Below are positions 52,481 to 61,393 of a stretch of 64,000 nucleotides of DNA, piece by piece; the first letter of the stretch is position 1; each line of letters begins with the position of its first letter. Below the pieces are notes generated by a model, which made no database searches, was not told where the DNA came from, and worked only from the letters and a program-made list of their open reading frames with translations. A program made the position numbers and the translations under genes. Source of the stretch: Nocardia brasiliensis NBRC 14402 (GTDB lineage: Bacteria; Actinomycetota; Actinomycetes; Mycobacteriales; Mycobacteriaceae); the NCBI RefSeq assembly GCF_000308475.2, contig NZ_BAFT02000023.1, forward strand, positions 44,496-108,495, in the 5' to 3' direction.

Positions 52481-52748
52481 CCGGGCAGCGCGCCCACGGC
52501 CAACTCGCCACCCATCCGCTCGCACTCCGGAAGCGAAACCCTTCCCCGAGCGCACACGCGCCGAATTGACAGTTGGGCTGACCGGACGGCACGCCCACAC
52601 CTAACTCGCCACCCGCACCCTCCGACCGCGCGCGTGCCCCGCCGCCGAACAGCTGAGCTGCGACCGGGTGGCGCGCCAGCGCGGAATTCGCCACCCATCC
52701 ATTCCGCGCTCCGAGACGAATCCTTCCGCGTGCACCCGCACCGGGTCG
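52473..52748. repeat. Three degenerate copies of an 80-100 bp module behind the MerR gene
   Basis: Copies begin near 52473, 52574 and 52653. Each has GAGCTG or GGGCTG, then ACCGG, a GC-rich step ending CGCCC or CGCCA, AACTCGCCACCC or ATTCGCCACCCATCC, a CTCCG step and a basic-codon-like tail. The first copy includes the last codons and stop of the MerR gene (ACTGAGCTGA), and copy three repeats that end (CAGCTGAGCTG). This looks like old duplication of the gene's 3' end. Confidence 0.55.
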
Positions 52749-53215
52749 ACACCACGCAGGCTGCATCACTGAGGTCGCGTGCGAGGCGAAGCGATGCATG
52801 ATCGATTCAGATGTCGTTGCCGCGACAACCCTTGGACAACTGTGGGCAACCCCGCCTGGCCGCGAAGCATCCCTGCGGTCCACTTGTACGTTCTGCGCGC
52901 GGCCGAATGGCTCGGCACAGCTTCCCGACCACACTGCGGCGGTGCGGACAGGTGACCGCGCACGCTGTCCGCATCCGGGGCCACCGGGTCCTGCAGCGAC
53001 ACGAATTCAGCTGCCGGTAACCGGCCGATTTTCGCCGCCTCGATGACCGGGCGTTGCCATTCGGCCACCGTCTGTATCATCCTGCGCGCGACAGTGGCAA
53101 TACCCCTTGCCGCACTTGTGGTCTCGGTGCGCATTCGCAGGCACGGCGTGCAGCTCTGGGCACGTGGCCTGCCGCTCGTCCCCCGGCCCGCCGAGCACCT
53201 CGAGGAGTATTCGCG
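52749..53215. other. Gap upstream of the cyclopropane synthase-like gene
   Basis: No gene is supported with confidence. A minus-strand frame (about 52766-53134, 122 codons) has a partly protein-like composition but no recognisable motif, no good ribosome site and no family resemblance. Plus-strand frames are short. The ribosome site GAGGAG of the next gene ends this gap. Confidence 0.4.
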
Positions 53216-54484
53216 GTGAGCATCCGATCCCACGTCGCGGCACTCCCCGCGACCACCTGGCCCGATATCGAGCGGGTGCCCACCGGCACCCGCGCCGCGC
53301 TCGCCGCGGCGGTGGCGAACAAGCTGTTCCGGCGTGCCGTGCGCGCACTTCCGATCCTGGTGGAGTACCCGGACGGGAGCACGCTCGGCGGGGGCGGGCC
53401 GGACGCGCCCCGGCTGGTCCTGCACCGCCCCGGCGTTTTCGCCACGCGGCTCGGCGTCGGCGGTTTGATCGGTTTCGGCGAGGCCTATATGGCCGGCGAT
53501 TGGTCCGCGCCCGATCCGGCCGCGACGCTGGCGGTGTTCGCCGCACATGTCGACACCCTCGTCCCGGCGCCGCTGCGCGCACTGCGCCGCTGCTACGTGG
53601 CCAGACCTCCGGCCGCCGAACGCAACAGCGAGTCGAACACCCGCGGCAACATCGCCAGGCACTACGACCTGTCGAACAACCTCTTCGAACTGTTCCTCGA
53701 CGAGACCCTGACCTATTCCAGCGCACTGTTCCCGGCCACCGCGCCGCCGCCGCGCTGGGCCGACCTCGCCGCCGCCCAGCGCGCCAAGATCGATCGGATC
53801 CTCGATTGCGCCGGAGTCGGCCCGGGCACCCGGCTACTCGAAATCGGCACCGGCTGGGGCGAATTGGCGCTGCGCGCGGCCGCCCGCGGGGCGACGGTAC
53901 GCTCGGTGACCCTCTCGACTGAGCAGCGCGCGCTCGCGCTGGACCGGATCGCGGCCGCGGGGCTTTCCGAGCGCGTCACCGTCGATCTGCTCGACTACCG
54001 CCGGGTGCGCGGCGAATACGACGCGGTGGTGTCGGTGGAGATGATCGAGGCCGTCGGCTACGAGTACCTGGAAGCCTTCTTCGAGACCATCGACCGGGTG
54101 CTCGCACCGAACGGACGCGCGGTGATCCAGGCGATCACCATGCCGCACCACCGCATGCTCGCGACCCGCCACACCTACACCTGGGTGCAGAAATACATCT
54201 TTCCCGGCGGCTTCCTGCCGTCCACCCGACTGCTCGCCGACGTCGCCGCTCGCCGCACCACACTGGTTGTGCGCGAACAACTCTCGATGGGCGAGCACTA
54301 CGCGCACACGTTGCGGCTGTGGCAGCAGCGGTTCAACGCCCGCACCGAACGGGTCGCCGAATTGGGCTTCGATCCGGTCTTCCGGCGGATGTGGCGGCTG
54401 TATCTGGCGCATGCCGAGGCCGGATTCCGCTGCGGCTACCTCGATGTCCACCAGATCTTGCTGACCCGCGACGCCGCGGCGTGA
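53216..54484 (+). CDS. Cyclopropane-fatty-acid synthase-like SAM methyltransferase
   Basis: A protein of 422 residues. An N-terminal domain (about 1-140) of the type found in lipid-acting enzymes is followed by the CFA synthase catalytic part. This includes NIARHYDLSNNLFELFLDETLTYSSALF, the SAM motif LLEIGTGWGELALRAA and VSVEMIEAVGYEYLEAFF. The ending WRLYLAHAEAGFRCGYLDVHQILL is also typical. These enzymes methylate double bonds of phospholipid acyl chains to cyclopropane or methyl-branched forms. The full N-terminal extension is closer to UfaA1/CfaB-type enzymes than to mycolic acid cyclopropane synthases. GTG follows GAGGAG by 8 bases. Convergent with the SDR fusion gene. Confidence 0.9.
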   Translation: MSIRSHVAALPATTWPDIERVPTGTRAALAAAVANKLFRRAVRALPILVEYPDGSTLGGGGPDAPRLVLHRPGVFATRLGVGGLIGFGEAYMAGDWSAPDPAATLAVFAAHVDTLVPAPLRALRRCYVARPPAAERNSESNTRGNIARHYDLSNNLFELFLDETLTYSSALFPATAPPPRWADLAAAQRAKIDRILDCAGVGPGTRLLEIGTGWGELALRAAARGATVRSVTLSTEQRALALDRIAAAGLSERVTVDLLDYRRVRGEYDAVVSVEMIEAVGYEYLEAFFETIDRVLAPNGRAVIQAITMPHHRMLATRHTYTWVQKYIFPGGFLPSTRLLADVAARRTTLVVREQLSMGEHYAHTLRLWQQRFNARTERVAELGFDPVFRRMWRLYLAHAEAGFRCGYLDVHQILLTRDAAA

Positions 54485-54488
54485 CACC

Positions 54489-54510
54489 CGGCCGAATTCA
54501 GGTACGGCCG
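54489..54510. terminator. Small inverted repeat between convergent genes
   Basis: CGGCCG (54489-54494) is repeated as its own complement at 54505-54510 with a 10-base loop. It covers the stop of the SRPBCC-SDR gene and lies just after the synthase stop. A shared terminator is possible; evidence is position only. Confidence 0.3.
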
Positions 54511-55841
54511 AGCAGATGTCGCAGCGCGGCCCCGAGATCCGGTGTGCGGAAACGATGTCCGGCCCGCTCCAGAGCAGCGGGCAGCACGCGCTGACTCGCG
54601 GCGGCCAGTTCGCGCGCGCCCTGCTCACCGAGCAGCAGCGCCGGACCGAACTCTGGTACCGGCAGCAACGCGGGCCGGTGCAGCACCGCCGCCAGGACGT
54701 GGGTGTATTCACTGTTGCGCACCGGCTGTGGGGCAACGGCATTCACCGGCCCGGACAAGGTCTCGTCCCAGAGGGCGCGGTGGTAGATGTCCACCAGGTC
54801 GTCGATGCCGATCCAGGACAACCACTGTTCACCGTCGCCGATCCGGCCGCCGAGGCCGGTCGCGAACAGGGGCCGCAGCAGCCGCAGCGTCCCGCCGCGC
54901 GGCGACTGCACGATCCCGGTGCGCACGGCGACGACGCGGACGCCGCCCTCGCTCGCGGCGCGGGTGGCCGCCTCCCAGTTCTCGACCACGTCGGCGAGGA
55001 AACCACCACCGCGCGATGCGGTTTCGGTCAATCGCTCGTCTCCGCGGTCGTAACCGTAGTAGCCGATCGCGGACGCGCTGACGAAAGCCGGAACGCCGGC
55101 CCGAGCCGCCAGTGCCGCCAGCCGCTCGGTCGGCCCGATGCGGCTTTCGACGATGGCCTTCTTGTGCTCGTCGGTGAACCGGCCCGCGATCGAGGCGCCC
55201 GCCAGATGGATCACCGCGTCCACACCGTCGAGCAGATCCGGCGCGGGATCGTCCGGGTCCCATTGCCTTTCACCCGGCCCGGGCGCGTGGCGGACCAAAC
55301 GCACCACGGAATGGCCGCCGGTGGACAAGAAGGCCGTGAGGGCCGTACCGACCAGGCCGGAGGCGCCGGTCACCGCGATCGTGCGGGCCGTGAATCCCGC
55401 GCGCGCCGCCGCGGCGTGCGCGGCCAGGTCGTCGGTCAACTGCCGGTAGCGATAGTCGAACATCGGCCGCAGCGCGAAGGCCGGTACCGGCGTCGCGACG
55501 CGGTCCACCACCCTCGTGTGCGTCTCGTCGACGACCTCGAAATCGTGCGTGTGCCGCCAGCGCAGCAGCAGGCCCGCCGGCCAGGACGCGATCCCGGCGA
55601 CGGCGATCCGGTCGACGAACCGCTGCGGTGGGTCATAACCGTCCGGGTCGTGGCGGGCCACCCAGCGCAATCCGCCCGGCAAGCCGAGCACGGCCCGGCC
55701 GCTCGCCAGCGAATCGGCCTCGGTCAGCACCGAGGCCGGCTGCCACGGCGGTGCCAGCCGGGCGAACGCCCCTGGTCGGGCGTGCCACGCGAAGACTTCG
55801 GAGCGGGGTGCCGCGACGACGGTCGAACACTCGATGCCCAT
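54498..55841 (-). CDS. SRPBCC domain fused to TIGR01777-type epimerase/SDR
   Basis: A protein of 447 residues with two domains. The N-terminal ~150 residues are SRPBCC-like (ECSTVVAAPRSEVFAWHARPGAFARLAPPWQP). An extended SDR of the SDR39U1/TIGR01777 type follows, with AVTGASGLVGTALTAFL for NAD(P), DAVIHLAGASIAGRFTDEHKKAI and VSASAIGYYGYDRGDERLTE. The C-terminus has the family's DUF1731-like ending (LGEQGARELAAASQRVLPAALERAGHRFRTPDLGAALRHLL). Similar fusions occur in light-induced clusters with photolyase and CFA synthase. The substrate is unknown. ATG start. Confidence 0.9.
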   Translation of the reverse strand: MGIECSTVVAAPRSEVFAWHARPGAFARLAPPWQPASVLTEADSLASGRAVLGLPGGLRWVARHDPDGYDPPQRFVDRIAVAGIASWPAGLLLRWRHTHDFEVVDETHTRVVDRVATPVPAFALRPMFDYRYRQLTDDLAAHAAAARAGFTARTIAVTGASGLVGTALTAFLSTGGHSVVRLVRHAPGPGERQWDPDDPAPDLLDGVDAVIHLAGASIAGRFTDEHKKAIVESRIGPTERLAALAARAGVPAFVSASAIGYYGYDRGDERLTETASRGGGFLADVVENWEAATRAASEGGVRVVAVRTGIVQSPRGGTLRLLRPLFATGLGGRIGDGEQWLSWIGIDDLVDIYHRALWDETLSGPVNAVAPQPVRNSEYTHVLAAVLHRPALLPVPEFGPALLLGEQGARELAAASQRVLPAALERAGHRFRTPDLGAALRHLLGRT

Positions 55842-56048
55842 GCCTCGACTCTAACGAGGTCCTGCCGCATTGCAACGTTCATGCATCGTTGATCGCAAAC
55901 TTTCGAGAAGCGCAGAACAACTGCGCCATGACCGATGCGCCCGGGCGGGAGCACCGCGGCGGTGGCGGCCTCGCGGCCGGAACCGGGCGCCAGAATTGGA
56001 ACTTGTTCTACCATGGGTCGAGTCAATGCCGACATCGGAGGAATTGCC

Positions 56049-56855
56049 ATGCCGTTGGAACCCGCGGCCGCGGAGCTGTTGACGGCCGTGCAGGCGTCAC
56101 CGCGCGCGGTGGCCGCGCACGACAAGTCCGGGTGGGTCGCGCTTTTCGCGGACGACGCCGAGGTCAACGATCCGGTCGGGTCGAGCCCGCACGTCGGCGA
56201 GCCCGCCATCGAACGGTTCTACGACACCTTCATCGGGCCGAATTCCATTGCCTTCCTTGTCGATCGCGATATCGTTGCGCCGCCGACGGTGGTCCGCGAT
56301 CTGACCATCCAGACCACGATGGCGACCGGCGCCCGGGTGTCGGTGCCGATGCACCTGCGCTACCAGCTCACCGAGCAGCACGGCGAGTGGAAGATCGCGC
56401 ACCTTGCCGCGCACTGGGAACTCGGCCCGATGATCGTGCAACTCCTGCGCACCGGACCGCGCGGAGTCGGCGCGGGGCTGCAACTCGGTCCGCAACTGAT
56501 CACCAACCAGGGAGTCACCGGAGCGCTCGGCATGATGCGGGCGCTCGGCGGCGTCGGCACCGCGGGCAAGCGCACGGCGGCACGCCTTTTCGCCGCCGCG
56601 GGCAGCACCGATATCGCCCGCGTCCGCGGCCTGCTCGGCCACTACGCCGTCGTCGAATTACCTGCGGGCACACCGGTTTCGCTCGAGGAGTTCACGAACC
56701 GGGCGCGAAACATGCGGTGGAGCAAGCTGATCGCGGCGGGCCGCACCGTCAGCGCGAGCGTCCGGATCGGCGAAGCCCGCGGTGTCGTGTTCGTCGACTT
56801 CACCGCGGGCTCACCGCATATCGCGGCCGTGCGCTTCTTCCTCGATCAGCACTGA
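56049..56855 (+). CDS. SnoaL/NTF2-like protein, double length
   Basis: A protein of 268 residues. The N-terminal half (about 20-135) is SnoaL/ketosteroid-isomerase-like: WVALFADDAEVNDPVGSSPHVGEPAIERFYDTFIGP, then LRYQLTEQHGEWKIAHLAAHWEL. The second half (about 175-268) is a less clear alpha+beta region that may be a decayed second copy. GGAGG lies 7 bases before the ATG. It converges with the sterol desaturase-like gene 7 bases away. Binding or isomerisation of a sterol-like molecule would fit, but this is a guess. Confidence 0.8.
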   Translation: MPLEPAAAELLTAVQASPRAVAAHDKSGWVALFADDAEVNDPVGSSPHVGEPAIERFYDTFIGPNSIAFLVDRDIVAPPTVVRDLTIQTTMATGARVSVPMHLRYQLTEQHGEWKIAHLAAHWELGPMIVQLLRTGPRGVGAGLQLGPQLITNQGVTGALGMMRALGGVGTAGKRTAARLFAAAGSTDIARVRGLLGHYAVVELPAGTPVSLEEFTNRARNMRWSKLIAAGRTVSASVRIGEARGVVFVDFTAGSPHIAAVRFFLDQH

Positions 56856-56862
56856 CCGGCGT

Positions 56863-57762
56863 TCAGGCGAGCTGGATCGACTTCTCCGGTTGCGCCGCAA
56901 CGGGTTCGGCGGCAGGGGGGAACTCGGTCCAGCCGGGCGGCCCGAAGATGTAACCGAGTCGACCACGCCAGGTGCGGGCACCGCGGACATCGCGGACCAG
57001 CCCGGCCAGCTCGTGGTAGTTGACCTTCAGCGGATTGTCGGTGCCGATGTTCTTGGTGAGGCCGTATCGGATCGGCTCGGACTCGGCGGCGAAACTACCG
57101 AACATGCGGTCCCAGATGATGAGGATGCCGCCGTAGTTCTTGTCGATATACGGCTGGTTGGAGCCGTGATGGATGCGGTGGTGCGCGGGGGTGTTGAACA
57201 GGAACTCGATCGGCCGCGGCAGGGTCTTGATGCGCTGGGTGTGGATCGGGAACTGGTAGAGCAGGCCGATGCTCTGCAGCACGAAGATCATCCAGGCCGG
57301 AAAACCGAGCAACGCCGCTGGGACCCAAGCCAATCCGCGCAGCAGGGTGGCCGCCGGGTGCAGCCACGGTAGGCGGATCGCCGTGGAGAGATTGAAGTAC
57401 TCGCTGGAGTGGTGCACGCTGTGCGCGGTCCACATGATCCGGACCCGGTGATCGGCGCGGTGCGCCCAGTAGTAGCAGAAGTCGGTGACCACCAAGCCGA
57501 GCACCCAGACCCACCAGGACTTCGGGGACAGGTGCAGCGGCGTGATCGCGGCCGCGCCGACCACGGCCGAGAACGGCAGCACGTACTGCATCAGCGGTTT
57601 CACCAGCCTGCCGAGCGTGAACGTCGCCACGTTGGACACGGTGTCCCGCCCCGCCCCGGCGTTCTCGGCACGGTCGGGGTCACGGCGATACGCGATCCAC
57701 TCCACCGCCATCAATATCGCGAATGCCGGAATGGCATAGCTGAGCAACTCCACAGAATTCAC
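56863..57762 (-). CDS. Sterol desaturase/fatty acid hydroxylase family protein
   Basis: A membrane di-iron enzyme of 299 residues. The three His boxes of the family are clear: HRADHR, HSVHHSS and HRIHHG. Four to five hydrophobic helices surround them (LLSYAIPAFAILMAVEWIAY, YVLPFSAVVGAAAI, WVWVLGLVVTDFCYYW, LLGFPAWMIFVLQSIGLLY). Such enzymes hydroxylate or desaturate sterols, carotenoids or lipids using O2. Start codon GTG, with GAGGTGG upstream. No electron-transfer partner is next to it. Confidence 0.9.
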   Translation of the reverse strand: MNSVELLSYAIPAFAILMAVEWIAYRRDPDRAENAGAGRDTVSNVATFTLGRLVKPLMQYVLPFSAVVGAAAITPLHLSPKSWWVWVLGLVVTDFCYYWAHRADHRVRIMWTAHSVHHSSEYFNLSTAIRLPWLHPAATLLRGLAWVPAALLGFPAWMIFVLQSIGLLYQFPIHTQRIKTLPRPIEFLFNTPAHHRIHHGSNQPYIDKNYGGILIIWDRMFGSFAAESEPIRYGLTKNIGTDNPLKVNYHELAGLVRDVRGARTWRGRLGYIFGPPGWTEFPPAAEPVAAQPEKSIQLA

Positions 57763-58008
57763 GACGCCACCTCGCCGACCCTCGGCCGCACTCGACGCTC
57801 GATCATGAGATCTCCTTCACCGTCTGCTGTCGCTTTTCGACGATACGGTCGCTGGCCTGCGTAAACATCGCGCCGACGAGGGAGCCGAGATCCCTCCCGC
57901 GGGGGACGCGACGTGGCCGTTTCGCGGGCACAGTTGCGTAGGTCCAGCGGTGGGCCTGGCTACGATCGGACGCTGGATCAACACGAAGGCGGTGGCGAAC
58001 TGTTGGAT

Positions 58009-59172
58009 GTGAGCAGGTCACTCGCCCGCCAGTCGGTCATCGTCGCCGTGGCGGCCGCGGTGGTCGACGCGACGGTGCTCGGGTTCGGCGGCGTGTTCGC
58101 GGTCGCGCCGTGGCAGACCGCCGCCGCAGTCACCTGCATCGTCGCGGCCGATCTCGCCCTGGCCGCGCCACCGCGCACGGCGGGAGTGGTCGCGCTGGCC
58201 CACGTCGTGGTGCGGTTGCTGGCCACGCTGCTGCTGATCCATCACGGATTCGGACCGCGCTTCGCCGATGTCGGCTTCCTGGTCGCCGGGTATCGGGCGG
58301 GCGCCTGGCTGGCCGGTTCGACCTCGGTGCTGACCATGCTCACCCTGTGCGCGGGTGTCACCGCGGCACGCCTGCTGGCGCGCGGCGGCGGTTCCGTCGA
58401 TTGGCTCCTGCTACTGGCCGGAACGGTGTCCGCCGGGTGCGTGCCCTGGCTGGTCGGCCGGTACACGGCCGCGCGCGGCGCATATATCGCCGATCTGGAG
58501 CAGCGCGCGAAACTACGTCAGCAGGAACATCAGGTCGCGCTGGAACGCGTGGTGACCGAGGAACGCGCCGCCATCGCGCGCGACCTGCACGACGTGATCT
58601 CACACCACGTCAGCGCCATCGGCATCCACGCGGGCGCGGCCCGAATGGCGTTGGCCGGCACCACGAATACGGCCGCGACGCGCTCGCTCACGGCGGTGGA
58701 GTCGAGCAGCCGCGCGGCGATGGAGGACCTGCGCCGCCAACTGGATCTGCTGCACGGCCGCGACGACGACGGCCAGCGGCAACCGGGGCTGGCCGACGTC
58801 GACCGGCTCGTCGAGCACGTCCGCGCGGCCGGATTGACCGTCGCGGTGAGCGTGACCGGTCCTGTTGTCGCACTACCGGATTCGCTCGACATCACGCTCT
58901 ATCGCATCGTGCAGGAGATGCTGACCAACGCGCTGCGCCACGGCGACGGTGCGCAGGCGCGACTAGAGGTGACCTACCGTCCCAAGCACGTCACCATCCG
59001 CGCGAGCAACCCGCTGCCGTACCCGCCTGCGATCGCCGACAACGCGGTGCCCCGCGGCCTCGGTGGCATGCGCAGGCGCGCGGAGCTTTTCGACGGCAAA
59101 CTGGAGTACGGCCCGGACCAGGACGGAACGCACTGGCACACCGAGGTTTCCGTGGCGATCGGAGGATCGTGA
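58009..59172 (+). CDS. Sensor histidine kinase, NarL/DesK type
   Basis: A protein of 387 residues from GTG 58009. About five transmembrane helices fill residues 1-160 (QSVIVAVAAAVVDATVLGFGGVFAV and so on). The HisKA_3 domain has ERAAIARDLHDVISHHVSAIGIHAGAARMAL with His194. The ATPase domain has VQEMLTNALRHGDGAQARL and GLGGMRRRAELF. The frame is open to 57913, but a possible -10 box (TACGAT, 57961-57966) lies inside that extension, which favours the downstream start. It overlaps its response regulator by 4 bases. Confidence 0.88.
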   Translation: MSRSLARQSVIVAVAAAVVDATVLGFGGVFAVAPWQTAAAVTCIVAADLALAAPPRTAGVVALAHVVVRLLATLLLIHHGFGPRFADVGFLVAGYRAGAWLAGSTSVLTMLTLCAGVTAARLLARGGGSVDWLLLLAGTVSAGCVPWLVGRYTAARGAYIADLEQRAKLRQQEHQVALERVVTEERAAIARDLHDVISHHVSAIGIHAGAARMALAGTTNTAATRSLTAVESSSRAAMEDLRRQLDLLHGRDDDGQRQPGLADVDRLVEHVRAAGLTVAVSVTGPVVALPDSLDITLYRIVQEMLTNALRHGDGAQARLEVTYRPKHVTIRASNPLPYPPAIADNAVPRGLGGMRRRAELFDGKLEYGPDQDGTHWHTEVSVAIGGS

Positions 59173-59831
59173 ACACCCAGATCCGCGTCTTGATCGCCGA
59201 CGACCACAGCGTGTTCCGCTCGGGCCTGCGCGCCGTGGTCGACAGCCAGGACCACCTCGACTGTGTCGCCGAGGTGAGCGACGGTCGCACCGCGATCGCC
59301 GAAACCGCCCGGCTGCGACCGGATGTGGCGATCCTCGACGTCCGGATGCCCAAGCTGGACGGCCTCGCCGCGACCGAGGCCATCGTGGCGGCGGGCGGCA
59401 CCTGCGTCTTGGTGCTCACCACCTACGACAGCGACGCCAACCTCTACCGAGCGCTACAGGCGGGCGCGAGTGGGTTTCTCTTGAAAAGCCTGCCGCCGGA
59501 AGAACTCCTCGCGGCCATCCGCATCGCCGCCCGCGGCGACGCGCTGATCGATCCTTCGATGACCAAGCGCCTGGTCGCGCGGTTCGCGCACAGCATCGCT
59601 CCCCCGCAGACCCCGCCGGAGGTGGCGCAGCTGACCGCGCGCGAACTCGAAGTGCTGCTCTTGCTCGCCGACGCGCGCAGCAACGCCGAGATCGCGAGCA
59701 CGCTCGGAGTCGGCGACGAGACGGTCAAGACGCACGTCTCGCGGGTGCTGGCCAAGCTCGGGGTGCGTGATCGCATCCACGCGGTGGTCTACGCCCATCA
59801 GCACGGCCTGGTCCCGCGACACCCGCGCTGA
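59169..59831 (+). CDS. NarL/LuxR-family response regulator
   Basis: A protein of 220 residues. The receiver domain starts IRVLIADDHSVFRSGLRAVV and has phospho-acceptor Asp57 in AILDVRMP and the Lys in FLLKSLPPEEL. The C-terminal LuxR helix-turn-helix is LTARELEVLLLLADARSNAEIASTLGVGDETVKTHVSRVLAKLGVRDR. GTG follows GGAGG closely, inside the kinase stop. It forms a complete two-component system with the upstream kinase. Its targets are not visible. Confidence 0.92.
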   Translation: MNTQIRVLIADDHSVFRSGLRAVVDSQDHLDCVAEVSDGRTAIAETARLRPDVAILDVRMPKLDGLAATEAIVAAGGTCVLVLTTYDSDANLYRALQAGASGFLLKSLPPEELLAAIRIAARGDALIDPSMTKRLVARFAHSIAPPQTPPEVAQLTARELEVLLLLADARSNAEIASTLGVGDETVKTHVSRVLAKLGVRDRIHAVVYAHQHGLVPRHPR

Positions 59832-59930
59832 CTGCCGTTTCCGGCACGCCCGTCCGAGATCTCCGCGAATCGGGACCGCGGACAGTACGGTTAGCAGACT
59901 GCCTGGTCTATTTCGACGGATGGAGCCGCA

Positions 59931-60398
59931 ATGCGTCGTGTTCGCGCCCGGATTGTCGTCACGGTCATCGGTGCCGCGCTGCTCCTGCCCGGCGCCGGTG
60001 TCGCGTTCGCCCAGGACCGGGGCGCCACCGACGCGACCACCCGCAAAGCCCTGGTCGAGCAGGCACAGCAACGCACCGACAGCGCCCGGGCCCGGGAGCG
60101 CGCGGTCCGTCCCGGCGGGGCCGCGGCGGCACCGAAGGCGAAACCCGGCCTGCACAGTGACACCGCGACGACCACCGTCGAAGCGGCGCGCGCCGCGGCG
60201 GACGCCGCCAAGGCCGCCTACACCGCCATCCTCGCCGCCGAGAAGGCCACCGACAGCCTCCTCGGCGTGCTCGAAGCCGAGCGAGCGGTACGCGCGGCGG
60301 AGCGGGCGGCCGCCGCACCCGATGATGTCGAACTGGCTCGAGCCGCCACGGCCGCGGAATTCACCGCAACCGCGGCGACCGGACTCCGGCGGCGCTAA
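59931..60398 (+). CDS. Secreted Ala-rich helical protein
   Basis: A protein of 155 residues. A signal peptide is clear (RIVVTVIGAALLLPGAGVAF, cut after AFA). The mature part is over one-third Ala, with Lys, Arg, Asp and Glu arranged for one or two long helices (TVEAARAAADAAKAAYTAILAAEKATDSLLGVLEAERAVRAAERAAAA). I do not recognise a family. ATG follows GGAG by 5 bases. It lies 99 bases after the response regulator. Its stop overlaps the stop of the convergent glyoxalase-like gene by 4 bases. Confidence 0.7.
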   Translation: MRRVRARIVVTVIGAALLLPGAGVAFAQDRGATDATTRKALVEQAQQRTDSARARERAVRPGGAAAAPKAKPGLHSDTATTTVEAARAAADAAKAAYTAILAAEKATDSLLGVLEAERAVRAAERAAAAPDDVELARAATAAEFTATAATGLRRR

Positions 60399-61198
60399 GC
60401 GCCCGCCGGCGGAGCACCCGCCGTAGTCGTGGGATCGATGACACCGAACGCCTCGCCCTGCGGACCCTGCAGCACACTCATCCGCCCGAACTGAGTGTCA
60501 TCGGGCCCCATCAGGACCGTGGCGCCCAATTCGGTCGCCTTGGCCAGGGTCGCGTCGGCGTTGTCGACCTGAAACCAGGTCAACCAGAACGACGGAGCGT
60601 CACCGGGGGTCTTGCTCGCGTCGTTGACCCCACCGACCGGATCACCTTCCGGCGACAGGCCGAAGGTGGAGTAGACGAAGTTGCCGTCACCGATTTCGGT
60701 GTAGTGCCAACCGAATACGGCCGCGTAGAACTCCTGCGACTGCTTGTACCGATCGGTGTGCAGCTCGTTCCAGCAGTAGGCGCCGTCCTCGTTGCAGATC
60801 TCGGCGCCGTTGTGCGCCTTGGCTTCCCATACGCCGAAGACCGCGCCCACCGGATCCGCGGCGATACACATCCGGCCGGCATCCAGCACATCGAACGGCG
60901 GCATGACCACCGAACCGCCTGCCGCGGTGATCTTTTCGGCGATCTCGTCGGCGCTGTCCGCGGCGAAGTAGGTGGTCCACACCGAGGGCATCGCCATGCC
61001 CGCCGGCTTGGGTCCGATGGCCGCGGCGGGCTTGCCGTGACGTAGCGCCATCAGATACCCGCCCGCGTCCGGCGGGCTGTCCAAGACCTCCCAGCCGAAC
61101 AGATCGCCATAGAATTCGCGGGCGGCTGCGGTGTCGTCGACCTGGCTGTCGACCCAACACGGCGTTCCCTGCGGCCAGCTTCCTTCATGAGTGGGCAT
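60395..61198 (-). CDS. VOC/glyoxalase-like two-domain protein
   Basis: A protein of 267 residues with two vicinal-oxygen-chelate domains: TPCWVDSQVDDTAAAREFYGDLFGWEV at the N-terminus and CWNELHTDRYKQSQEFYAAVFGWHYTEI in the second. Each keeps the family FYxxxFGW signature. Members bind a metal and act in resistance, hydrolysis or isomerisation, and many have no known substrate. ATG 61198 has GGAGG 8 bases upstream. It diverges from the MFS transporter gene. Confidence 0.88.
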   Translation of the reverse strand: MPTHEGSWPQGTPCWVDSQVDDTAAAREFYGDLFGWEVLDSPPDAGGYLMALRHGKPAAAIGPKPAGMAMPSVWTTYFAADSADEIAEKITAAGGSVVMPPFDVLDAGRMCIAADPVGAVFGVWEAKAHNGAEICNEDGAYCWNELHTDRYKQSQEFYAAVFGWHYTEIGDGNFVYSTFGLSPEGDPVGGVNDASKTPGDAPSFWLTWFQVDNADATLAKATELGATVLMGPDDTQFGRMSVLQGPQGEAFGVIDPTTTAGAPPAGA

Positions 61199-61393
61199 GT
61201 CCGTGGCCTCCTTGACCTCGGGTTGCTGCGACGTGGCCGGGGCGGCCCGGCGCACGGCAAGTCAACCACCAGGCCGCCCCGCTGGGCAGCGGAATCCGCT
61301 GTTGTGCACCCGTTGTCGAAGTACAAACCGCACAAATCCCTGATATGACGCGGATTAGTTGCCGCAAGGGGGGTTGATCAGGAGTATGGCGGC

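Noticed and set aside
52766..53134. Minus-strand frame of about 122 codons in the 735-bp gap
   Set aside because: Partly protein-like, but no ribosome site, no recognisable motif and no neighbour on that strand. Kept as an uncertain gap and not called.
57913..58008. 32-codon N-terminal extension of the NarL-type kinase
   Set aside because: A TACGAT -10-like box lies inside it and the extension has no conserved features.
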